Position numbers and translations under genes: made by a program. Shown here piece after piece: positions 1-9,600 of a stretch of 64,000 nt of DNA. Below the pieces are notes generated by a model. It was not told the origin of the DNA. It searched no databases and saw only the letters and a program-made list of their open reading frames with translations. Each line of letters begins with the position of its first letter. Position 1 is the stretch's first letter. The stretch comes from Smallanthus sonchifolius (lineage: Eukaryota > Streptophyta > Magnoliopsida > Asterales > Asteraceae), in the NCBI GenBank assembly GCA_023525975.1, contig CM042018.1, positions 75,151,001-75,215,000 of the forward strand. Direction: 5' to 3'.

Positions 1-408
1 ACCCCTGCATAATCATCTATGCTCAAACACATAATATATACATATACACATATAACCACATTCACTTGCTCATTGTCGGTGTTCATCATCATATGGTTAT
101 CATGAAGGTATTCGCACATGTTACGTTATGAGTCAAACTTGCCAGGCATGATTGTTAAAGTAATATGCCCAATTACATTCACTATCTCCATATAACAAAT
201 CCCTTAACAACTTTCGACCCAATTAGTTCACATTGGACACCAATTAAAACAAACAACACATAATCAATACTAACCTCGCCCTTTAAGCTCCATGTCTCGG
301 TCACACCATCATTGGATTCTCATTTCTCCGACCATATCAAGAGCATTATAGGTTTGAGTTCGGTGTCTCGCACACCAAATCTATTAAACCATTGCTCTGA
401 TACCAAGT
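1..408 (-). other. Element A: 5' leader and primer-binding site
   Basis: Untranslated leader of a minus-strand LTR retrotransposon whose body lies to the left of the window. At 394-405 the plus strand reads the reverse complement of TGGTATCAGAGC, the site that pairs with the 3' end of plant initiator tRNA-Met. Three bases later the LTR begins. No open frame in 1-393 resembles gag, as expected for a long plant retrotransposon leader. Superfamily cannot be fixed from the leader alone; the LTR style suggests Ty3/gypsy. Confidence 0.75.
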
Positions 409-764
409 TGTAACACCCAAAAATTCAAACCGATTTAAACTTTTTAAATATGACGCGGAAGCGGTCGCAAATGTTGGGAATCATGTACTAGTTTTTAACT
501 TTTAAAAACAAATAATATTTAAACCTTTTAAATAAATAATTAGATATATTTAAATGGAAGCTATTCAGAGTACAATAACAGATCAGATCCGGATTCCGGA
601 CAGTGATCCGATTACACGCGTATAAACGATATAATAAAATCCAACCATAGGGTTTTCAAATATTATACCTTCAACGATAACCAAATCAGAACACCTTCGA
701 TCAACGGGCGTCATGCTAGATGACACATACACGAAACCTGCAGCAAAACGTCACACATTTGCGC
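409..764 (-). repeat. Element A 5' LTR, first part (split by B)
   Basis: On the plus strand this LTR starts TGTAACACCC directly after the primer site, so on its own strand it ends GGGTGTTACA. It is cut at 764 by insertion of element B. The last five bases, TGCGC (760-764), recur at 12077-12081, and the LTR then continues from 12082. It contains no coding sequence. Confidence 0.8.
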
Positions 765-1037
765 TGTAACATCCTTGATTTTCCTTGTATTTATTTTAAT
801 GCAATAAACGATACTCCAAATTCCATTTCTAGTTCAAAACTTTGTGTTATACAAACATGTCAATCTTAAGGTCTCATCAATACAATTCCATGATTTTTAC
901 AATTCTTTCTTACATATTATTATAAAGGATTGGAAATTTCTATTGATTCACTCCATTATATATGTATATAAATATATCATATACAACAGGCAAACAATAA
1001 AGTTATATATATATAAGGTTTTAAACAAAAGTCAAAT

Positions 1038-1088
<51 letters not shown>

Positions 1089-2788
1089 ACATATATATAG
1101 TTACAATTTAATGGTTTGAACCCCCCAACCATTTGAACTCTCTAATTGAACCCCCACCATTGAAATCGGACCATTCTAATCCCAATTTTGACCCCATGAT
1201 CAATTTTGACTTTTAAAGTCAAAACAGTCCAAGAACCATACGATTTTAGGCTGTCCCCGATCCAATCTGTGTACTAGGGCTTCCCATGAGCAAGTAAACG
1301 ATCCTATACCATCCCCATGCCCATTTGGAGGTTCAATTCAATCAAAATACGCGGCATAATTCAAATTCAAAACAACTTTGACTCGGTGGAGTCAAACCCA
1401 TCAAATTTGGGAATGAATCTGCGAATTGAAGCGCGTTGATGACAGCAAATCATGCTTAGACTGATCACGCATGAATCCATACCATAAACATGACCCAATT
1501 CAACCCCAATTGATCTAATTGACGAGTAAATCATTCAACAGTTGTCAACTTTCAAGCATATAATCGAATCATGACTTTATCATGTAATTGATCAAATTAA
1601 TTCACGCTTCATCGTCGCAAACACCTCTGCAAACTCTCTAAACCCTCAATCGACCTGCATTACACCCATGGATCGAGTACAAGCCTCAAGAACTTCGTCT
1701 CTGATCTTCTAGCCGTTTGTAGTCAATACCTCACCAAAACAAGTAAGTTTTGTCTCGTTTGATTCGTTATAGAGTGTTTTCCATTAGCCCCATATCAATT
1801 TGTAAGAACATAATCGATCGAATAAATTTTGAATCTTGGGTTCATGTTCAATTTAGCGCTAATCTGATTTGGGGGTTTTTATTCATGTTTGCTATTTAAT
1901 TAAAAGGGATCCATCGTAACCAGCGAAACCACCTGGGCCAGATGTTAAGCCACTGCACCACTGGACCCGGTGGCGTGGGTTTGAAACCCACAACCCACAA
2001 GTCCGACTCCTTTTTACGCATTTCCCCTTTGACCAGACCCGCCCCCATGATGTGTTCCTGTTAATACCCAAACGACCTGTGATTGTACGCGGCCTAGTCC
2101 CTTGGCCTAGCGGTTGAAGTGTGGTCCTCTCACAGCAGCCACCTGTGTTCGAACCGGGTGGACTGCTTTATTTTTTTAAAAACCATTTTTCTTGATCCAA
2201 ATTAACTTTTATAAATTATTTTATAAAACTAACCTCATTTAAATCTGATTAATTCAATAATTTACAAGTTTAATCAATTTTGACAAATTAAATTGTTTAA
2301 AATCTCATTTTAATCATTTAAAGTACATTTTTAATTTTTAATCAATTAATATAAACAAAGTATTTTAATTCTCTATTTTTGTATAAATATTGTGACAAGA
2401 TTTTATAAAAATACTTTCTCATGAAACAAAGTTTATAAATCATCTATTTTATTAAACTAAATATATATATATTACAGTTTAAACCATATTTAAACAAATG
2501 AAACTTTTTCTAATATATATAAATAACACATTTACATTTCTTATTTTATTAGAACATACTACTTGATAATAAATAAATAAATTTATTTATTAGTTATCTT
2601 TTTATATTAACAAATTCAATTAGGGTGTTAACTTGTACTAAAATATATTTTCCCTATATTTTGACTCATTATAAATAAATAAAATAGATATATTTATTTT
2701 AATACATATAATAGCACATTACTTTTAAAGACGCATTATAAATAATTAATTTATTTAAATTATTCACACTTAAACCCTAAGACAATTA

Positions 2789-2820
<32 letters not shown>

Positions 2821-3747
2821 TTTTTGAACATACATTTTCATATCAAATTTATATCAACTTATAACCTTTTTAAATGAAGAAATACAACTATTGTATAAAT
2901 CCAAACATATCAAACCCCAATAAACATTAGATCATGACTTAGACTTTGTGCACATTATTAATTCAAGTTCATACATTTCACTCTAGGTTAACTTGTGATT
3001 TTAAGAATCACTTGTGCTTCATACTTGCTCGTGTTATCTACACATTTTATACAAGTGAGTTTTACATAGCCCCTTTTTATATTTTGTGCATTTTGGGGTG
3101 AAACATGATTACTCTTAGAAAACTCTTTGCATTTACAACTATACAATTCAATAATATGATGCTATGTGTTATTTGTGTTTTATGCTTGAATGCTATGAGT
3201 TAAGACTACATAAACATGGCACACTCGTACAATCATTAACTCAGTACAAGCCAACGGTTAACAATGATAGATCTATTGTGTCTGACAAACCCACCCAGGT
3301 AGGGTGATTGTTACCGACTCTACATTAGGGTAACATTCGTGTTATGCCTCAGTCACAAGGTTTAATTGTACACCTAGTTTAACTATAGATTCTCCATAAA
3401 TGCCTTATTTACCATGTATCGTATGAATTGTATAAAACATTTGAACTTTATTTGTGGTGTCAAAACCTATGTATGCTCACCAACTTTTTAGTTGACCATG
3501 TTTTTATCATGTTTCAGGTACGAATAAATGAGTTTAATCAAGTTGCTTTTACTTAAGTTTGAGGACCGAGTATTTTTATTTAAACTAGTTCGTTTATGTA
3601 ATTTCTATTATTGTATTGTTAGATTTGATGTTTTGAATTATGAAATGAAATTTGATTTCTTAATTATTTCAACCTTAGTAAACCATGAGCTTATGAACAG
3701 TCTACATGTCCCGCGCGACGTATTCCGCAATCGGTTGGGGTGTGACA
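765..3747 (+). repeat. Element B 5' LTR
   Basis: 2983 bp, TG...CA. It contains a TA microsatellite (about 1042-1080), a pair of tRNA-like boxes (1937-2180), a second TA run (about 2796-2820) and a 3' block at 3262-3297 that is also present in the LTRs of G and K. It is 507 bp longer than the 3' LTR, mostly because the 3' LTR lacks the equivalent of 3004-3477. No gene is seen in it; short frames at 844-1119 and 3528-3773 are not protein-like. Confidence 0.92.
1937..2180 (+). other. Tandem tRNA-like (Pol III box) segment inside B LTR
   Basis: Two tRNA-like units lie in tandem. The first (1937-1997) has an A-box-like GATGTTAAGCCAC and a self-complementary TΨC-like arm at GTGGGTTTGAAACCCAC. The second (2092-2166) has an A box at 2103-2113 (TGGCCTAGCGG) and a B box at 2145-2155 (GTGTTCGAACC). 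Its ends AGTCC (2096-2100) and GGACT (2160-2164) can pair. A T-rich run follows at 2168-2176. The same segment is in the 3' LTR (about 10737-10975), with its B box decayed. This could be an old tRNA-derived SINE captured by the family; it is not called as a functional tRNA gene. Confidence 0.5.
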
Positions 3748-3750
3748 GAT

Positions 3751-3762
3751 TGGTATCAGAGC
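3751..3762 (+). promoter_or_regulatory. Element B primer-binding site (initiator tRNA-Met)
   Basis: TGGTATCAGAGC, three bases after the 5' LTR, complements the 3' end of plant initiator tRNA-Met and primes minus-strand cDNA synthesis. It fixes both the LTR end and the orientation of the element. Confidence 0.9.
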
Positions 3763-4050
3763 CTTGGTTATAGGGAGTTAGGTTATTAGACACTTTTGAC
3801 CTAGACTATAACCTTAGGACACCCATCTATGCCATGCTCTATTGTAGGATCGTAAGATTACAAGGTGATTCTATTCTAGTTGATATTGGCGGAAACAATA
3901 GCAACCAACAAAGTAAACAAGTAAACAGCAAGAATACTGATAAATGCACTGTTGTATTAGACTTCTGAGATTACAAGATTACAAGTAAAACACTATCAAG
4001 AAGCACTATGAAGGCACAGCAAGCACACTTTGTTTGAAGTGTTTACAAGA

Positions 4051-4058
4051 TATATATA
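4051..4058 (-). promoter_or_regulatory. TATA box of solo LTR N
   Basis: TATATATA in the middle of the LTR, downstream (on the minus strand) of the palindrome array. Position and orientation agree with the other sirevirus-type LTRs in the window. Confidence 0.5.
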
Positions 4059-4344
4059 GTAACTTAGAATCAAGACAGACCCTTGATTCTAAGGATCAGA
4101 TCTAACACAAGCCGTTGATCTTGTTTATTAATCTAAATTACACGCAAAGGCTAATCGAGTTAACTTTACTGAGACGTCTTCTTAGGCATCATTGTTTGCA
4201 TGCTTGGAGAAGAGCGTCGTTGTCCTTTATTGGTTGCACCAGTGAGGTTCCTTCTGCTTGGAGTGTGGCAGTTGCTTTTGCAGAAAGGTGTCAGAGGCAC
4301 TTCGCATGGATAGTCAGCTGCAACGTTTGGTCTTCAAAGAATAA

Positions 4345-4550
4345 AGCTATCAGCAGCAGAGATGAGAATAATGCTGCTGATAAGCCTATCAGCAGCAACT
4401 TGTGTTGAACGCTGCTGATAAACCTATCAGCATCAACAAGTGTTGAATGCTGCTGATAAGCCTATCAGCAGCAACAAGTGTTGAATGCTGCTGATAAGCC
4501 TATCAGCAGCAACATGTGTTGAATGCTGCTGATAAGCCTATCAGCAGCAT
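4345..4550. repeat. Tandem hairpin repeat in solo LTR N
   Basis: About 4.6 copies of a 38-bp unit. Each has a 10-bp perfect inverted repeat, GCTGCTGATA and TATCAGCAGC, around a 4-base loop AGCC, followed by a 14-bp spacer (AACAAGTGTTGAAT). One copy carries AACC in the loop and a changed right arm. As single-stranded RNA or DNA each unit would fold into a hairpin. Confidence 0.9.
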
Positions 4551-4599
4551 TTGTACTTAGAATAATTTGGTAGCAATCAGTCTTTGGTTCTACATCTAT

Positions 4600-5176
4600 G
4601 TTTACTTGATATTTGCTACATGCTATGTGTTACATGACTACTACCTTATGTGCTAAATTGTATGATGCCTTATTTGTTAGATTTCATGATTTATTAGGTT
4701 CCATCTAAATAATAAATTAAACAATAATACCCATACCCTATCCTAAACCTCCAACCCTTCTTGCCTACTTCTATATCATCATCATTATAGTATGTGGAAC
4801 GTCATACTCATAGACATAAGTCTATTAAACAATCTTTTACACCTCGTTAAGGTTTTAAACTTTGATAATTAGTAGAGGACACGTGCAATCTGGAAGGGTG
4901 ATACCTGTATTCTGGGTTTTCTGTCTAGGAAAACATTTCATATAAATCCCAATCAACCGAGGGATCCGTATGCTTTACTGGGAATTTCCGGGATCAATGT
5001 TTACTTATAGGCTAAAGCATGTCTCCTTAATATGTCATAGTATTCATGTGGTTTTATTACTATGTGAGTGAAATCCAAACTATGATTTGTCATGTTTATT
5101 TATTCTCTTATTCCTTTTAATCCAAACATTCTCATAAATTCTTACATCTCTCTTTGTGTTGTTTAAATCTATAGCA
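4600..5176 (+). other. Element B leader before gag
   Basis: Non-coding leader. It matches the G leader in several blocks, including the stretch near 4870-5000 that corresponds to 40800-40940 on the other strand. No gene is seen. Confidence 0.7.
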
Positions 5177-6360
5177 TGCCTCCCCGTCGTGCCAACGAGA
5201 CCAACAACAACAACAACATTGATCTCGTTGCTCTTCTCACCCAACTTGTGAACCAACTCACTCAGGCCAACAACAACAATAGTGGCAGTGCTAATGGTGG
5301 TACCAACCCACCCCCATGCACTTTCGAGCACTTTAACTTGTGAAACCCTGTCAAGTTCTATGGCACCGAAGGAGCTACGGGCCTCCTTCAATGGTTTGAA
5401 GGCATTGAAAACACCTTCCTCAATAGTGATTGCCCTGAAAATCTCCCGGTTAGCTATGCCACCAACGTCTTTCAAAAACGGGCGCCTACTTGGTGGAATG
5501 GTGAGAAAAGGAACCGGGGTGTGGATGTGGCATTGGCCTTGCCATGGTATGAAGTGAAGAGGCTCATGACCAAGGAGTTTTGTCCTTGTAATAAAATGAA
5601 GAAGCTAGAGGCTGAATTTTGGGATCTTACCCAAGACAGTGGTGAGAACTTGGTCAACACAAGTCGTTTCATGAATTGAGTCTTCTTGTGCCTCACATGG
5701 TTACACCACTGACTCAGTGCATTGAGAAATACATCGGTGGTTTACCCATGAAAATCCAGGACACTGTTCTTGGAAGAAATCCTGCTACCCTTGAAGACGC
5801 TATTCGTTTAGCTGCCACATTAACTGATAACCATGTGAAGGCAGGCACGTTGACAAGGAAAGGTGCCAAGAAAGTCTCTGACATAGCAACATCTCCTGAG
5901 CCCTCCAAAGAAATCAAGCCTGAACCTTATCACAACAACAAGAAGCGAAAGGATAAAAGCTTTGCTGTTGTCACTCCAGCTGGCCCAGTCAACCAGGTTG
6001 CTCCTTTGGCTCAGAATCTCGTCAAGAAGCAATATGTGGGCAACAACCCCCTATGCAGCACATGCAACTATCATCATTTCCCAAACATACCATGCTGACT
6101 ATGTGCCAGTTATGGAAAGTATGGTCAAGTTGCCAACTATTGCTGCTCTAGGCCACCGGGTAATCAAGTCAATCAGGGAAACAGAGCCAATCAAGCGGTT
6201 TCGGCTATTGCTAACGATTTGCTTTGAATGTGGTAACCCAAACCACCTCAGACACCAATGCCCAAGACTTATCAATGCTAACCAAGGAGGAACTCATGGG
6301 CGTTCTTTCAACATAACTGCCAATGAAGCTCGGGCCAACAATGAGTTTTGTAACATTTGA
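5177..6360 (+). pseudogene. Element B gag (broken)
   Basis: Capsid/nucleocapsid gene, which would package element RNA in cytoplasmic particles. It begins MPPRRAN, as does the gag of G, and follows the same path: Asn-rich N-terminus, FYGTEGATGLLQWFE, then the capsid region (LVPHMVTPL, IGGLP), then one zinc knuckle CFECGNPNHLRHQC (about 6220-6262). A TGA interrupts it at 5341-5343. The frame shifts near 5670 (the next part reads from 5676), and another stop/frame change occurs near 6096. The 3' end runs straight into the protease region with the DTGA segment missing. It cannot make a full Gag. Confidence 0.88.
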
Positions 6361-7671
6361 ATTTGAACCCTTACTTGCTAAAACACGAACTAAGCTAGAG
6401 AAAATTCCATCATCATAGACTCCGTTATTCGTGACTGTTCCGTTGAAATTAATGAACACTCTTTTCCTGTCAACCTCATACCTATGTAATTGGGAAGCTC
6501 TAACATCATCATAGGCATGGATTGGCTATCCAATCATCATGCCTAAGTCATATGTTTCAAGAAGTGCATCTGAATCCCTCTCCCATCGGGCGATACATTA
6601 AAAGTATTTGGTGAAAAACCATGTGGAGGACTTAAACTCCTGTCGTGCACTATGGCCCGAAAATACTTACGAAAGAAGTATATGGCCTTCTTAGCCCATG
6701 TTTTTCAAAAAAAAGGAAAAGATAGGAGTATTCAAGACATCCCCATCATTCGGGACTTTCCCGAAGTGATTCCCAAAGAGCTATCTGGTCTTCCACCCAT
6801 TCATCAAGTGGAGTTTCATATTGATCTTATACCTAGAGCTAATCCTGTAGCCAAAGCTCCATACCAACTCGCACCTTCTGAAATGCAAGAACTTGCAAGT
6901 CAGCTTCAAGAACTTTCTGACAAAGGTTTTATCCGTCCCAGTCATTCACCATGGGGTTCACCTGTCCTATTCGTTAAGAAGAAAGATGGCTCATTCCGGA
7001 TGTGTATTGACTATCGTGAGCTCAATAAACTTACCATCAAGAATCATTATCCTTTACCTAGGATTGACGATCTCTTTGATCAACTCCATGGTTCCATCTA
7101 CTTTTCGAAAATTGATCTTCGATCTGGTTATCACCAACTTCGTGTGCTAGAGGAGGACATTCCAAAGACTGCTTTTCGTACAAGATACGGTCATTATGAA
7201 TTCATGGTTATGCCATTTAGGTTAACCAATGCACCCGTGGTTTTCATGGACCTCATGAACCGTGTTTGCAAGCCTTACTTAGATAAATTTGTGATCGTTT
7301 TCATTGATGACATCTTGATCTACTCCAAGACTAAGACAGATCATGACCAACATCTTAGGTTGGTTTTAGACCTTTTGAGGAAAGAGCAACTATATGCCAA
7401 ATTCTCCAAGTGTGAATTTTGGCTAAAAGAAGTTCAATTCTTGGGTCACATTATAAATGAAAAGGGAATTCATATTGATCATGCTAAGATTGAAACTGTT
7501 AAGAATTGGAGTGCCCTTAAGACCCCTACCAAAGTTCGTTCATTTCTTGGACTAGCTGGTTATTACCGTCGGTTCATCTCAAACTTCTCCAAGATTTCTG
7601 TCCCTCTCACCGCCTTGACCCACAAGGGTAAACCCTATCAGTGGGGACCGAAGCAAGAGGAAGCCTTTTAA
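6361..7671 (+). pseudogene. Element B protease remnant and reverse transcriptase
   Basis: The first 290 bp keep only flanks of the aspartic protease (FEPLLAKTR, then IIIGMDWLSNHHA near 6510-6545) with several stops; the catalytic Asp-Thr-Gly is absent. The RT frame is open from 6652 to 7671. It shows LPPIHQVEFHIDLIPRA, the fingers motif SPWGSPVLFVKKKDGSFRMCIDYR, and the active-site FIDDILIYSK, which carries the two adjacent catalytic aspartates. It ends at a TAA (7669-7671) inside the connection region, just after GPKQEEAF. The RT core looks chemically plausible, but the polyprotein is broken on both sides. Confidence 0.9.
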
Positions 7672-8303
7672 ATCCTTAAGCATAAGTTGTGCAATGCTCT
7701 CATTCTCACTCTTCCTGATGGCTATGATGTTCTAGTTGTTTAATGTGATGCATCAAATCAAGGTCTTGGTTGTGTTCTCATGCAACGAGGAAAGGTGATT
7801 GCTTATGCATCAAGACAACTTAAGGTTCATGAAAAGAACTATATGACGCACGATCTTGAGTTGGGTGCGGTCGTCTTCGCATTGAAGATTTGGATACATT
7901 ATCTTTATGGCACAAAATGTGTGGTGTTCACCGACCACAAAGTCTCCAACACATCTTCAACCAGAAAGAACTCAACATGAGGCAACGACGTTGGGTTGAA
8001 CTTCTTAACGACAATGACTGCGAGGTTCGTTACCATCCCGGCAAAACGAATGTTGTGGCCGATGCTTTGAGTCGTAAGGATAACATCATGCTTCATTGTG
8101 TCAGAATTCAAACCGACATTCAAAATCGTATTGTAGAAGCTCAACACTTCTCGATTACCGAGGGTAACATGTACGATGAAATGTCGTGTGGTGTTGAACT
8201 ACAGTTAGAATCCAAAACCAATGGATTGCTCTTTTACTTGAACCGTATTTGGATTCCCGATCATGATGATCTCCATGCATTTCTCATGAATGAGGCACAC
8301 TAG
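7672..8303 (+). pseudogene. Element B RNase H domain (broken)
   Basis: Ty3-type RNase H, which would degrade the RNA strand of the RNA-cDNA hybrid. CDASNQGLGCVLMQ (about 7747-7788) carries a catalytic Asp, and the VVFALKIWIHYLYG, FTDHK and NVVADALSRK blocks follow. An in-frame stop precedes CDAS (7741-7743), the frame shifts at about 7940-7945 inside the TDHKSLQ motif, and the second half reads from about 7945 until a TAG at 8301-8303. Related regions in G are better preserved. Confidence 0.88.
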
Positions 8304-9566
8304 ACTAGTTATTTTGTTCATCCAGGGGCGGATAAAATGTACAAAGATCTTCACCAACAATATTGGTGGCCCTGTATGAAGAAAGACATTGAACTCTATG
8401 TTGCAAAGTGTCTAACTTGCTCCAAAGTCAAACCTGAATATCAACGTCCTTCCGGTTTGCTAGAACATCCGGAAATTCCCATGTGGAAATGGGAGAATCT
8501 AGCCATGGATTTTATTACCAAACTCCCTCACACTTCAAGTTGTTATGATAGCATTTGGGTGATCATTGATCGTGTCACCAAATCTGCTCACTTCTTGCCC
8601 ATCCGTGAAGGCTATCGGGTTGAGAAATTGGCCCGAATCTACATTGACGAGATTGTGAGTCATTACGATGTTCCTTTGAACATAATTTCCGATAGAGATG
8701 ATCGTTTCACTTCTCGCTTTTGGCAATCCCTCCAAAATTCTCTTGGTACACGATTGGATTTGAGCACGGCTTACCGTCCCCAAATTGATGGTCAAACTGA
8801 GCGAACAATCCAAACCTTCGAGGACATGCTTAGAGCTTATGTTATTGATTTTGGTGGCAATTGGGATTCACATTTATCCCTTATTGAGTTCTCTTACAAC
8901 AATAGCTACCACACAAGCATCAACATGGTTCCATTTGAAGCTCTCTATGGTCGTAAGTGTCGTTCTCCTATCTGTTGGACTGAGATTGGTGAAGCATAAA
9001 TCACCGATCCTGAGTTAATCTAAGAAAAATCCGACAAGATCATTCAAATCCATGACAATATTCGATTAGCGAGGAGTCGGCAAAAGAGCTACGCCGACAA
9101 ACGACGAAAACCCTTGGAATTCCATGTCGGTGACCTTGTACTTATAAAGGTGTCTCCTTGGAAGGGTGTGATCCATTTTGGGAAGAAAGGAAAACTAGCA
9201 CCTCGTAATGTGGGTCCGTTCAAGATCCTTGAAAGTATTGGGAAAGTGGCTTACAAACTCGAGTTACCTCCAGAACTCAACAATGTACATCCAACCTTCC
9301 ATGTGTCCAATCTGAAGAAATACCTTGGTTATGAAAACATCCATATACCCCTTGACAATGTGCACATTGATTACACGATGCACTTTGTAGAGAAACCTAT
9401 GGACATCAAGGACCATGAGATCAAACAACTCAAGCGAAGTCGTATTCCCATTGTTAAAGTTCGTTGGGAATCTAAACGTGGTCCTGAGTTTACTTGGGAA
9501 CGTGACGACCAAATGAAGCTCAAGCACCCACACCTCTTCACTGATTCAGTAGCCTTAACTAGTTAA
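8304..9566 (+). pseudogene. Element B integrase with chromodomain-like tail (broken)
   Basis: This integrase would join cDNA to chromosomal DNA. Zinc-binding residues CLTCSK near 8410, the catalytic Asp in AMDFI, the second in SDRDDRF and the Glu in GQTERTIQTFEDML are visible in the frame 8337-8999. A TAA ends it (8997-8999), another stop lies near 9022, and the C-terminus reads again from about 9114. The tail has the GPFKILE and HPTFHVSNLKK blocks and ends with the chromodomain-like VKVRWESKRGPEFTWERDDQ, used in this clade to target chromatin. A stop precedes the zinc finger at 8301-8303. Confidence 0.9.
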
Positions 9567-9600
9567 ATTTCGAGATGAAATTCCCTCAACATGGGGATAC

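Larger units (their letters stand above)
3843..4594 (-). mobile_element. Solo LTR N (sirevirus-like), TSD TCTAT
   Basis: A 752-bp segment interrupts the leader of B relative to the related leader of G. It starts TGTAGGATCG, ends GGTTCTACA and is flanked by TCTAT at 3838-3842 and 4595-4599, so it is an integrated LTR left after recombination. On the minus strand the order is palindrome array, then TATATATA (4051-4058), then the transcribed end, matching the E, H and D LTRs. The plus-strand start TGTAGG also resembles the LTR ends of D and H. The 97-codon plus-strand frame at 4115-4408 is LTR sequence, not a gene. Confidence 0.88.

Noticed and set aside
1042..1080. TA microsatellite as a replication or attachment site
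   Set aside because: Simple TA runs recur in both B LTRs and are ordinary AT-rich repeats.
2092..2166. Functional tRNA gene
   Set aside because: Boxes are tRNA-like, but I cannot form a full cloverleaf with a clear anticodon stem, and the 3' LTR copy is decayed.
5080..5475. Minus-strand ORF across B gag (131 codons)
   Set aside because: Antisense shadow of the broken gag frame; the plus strand matches G gag.
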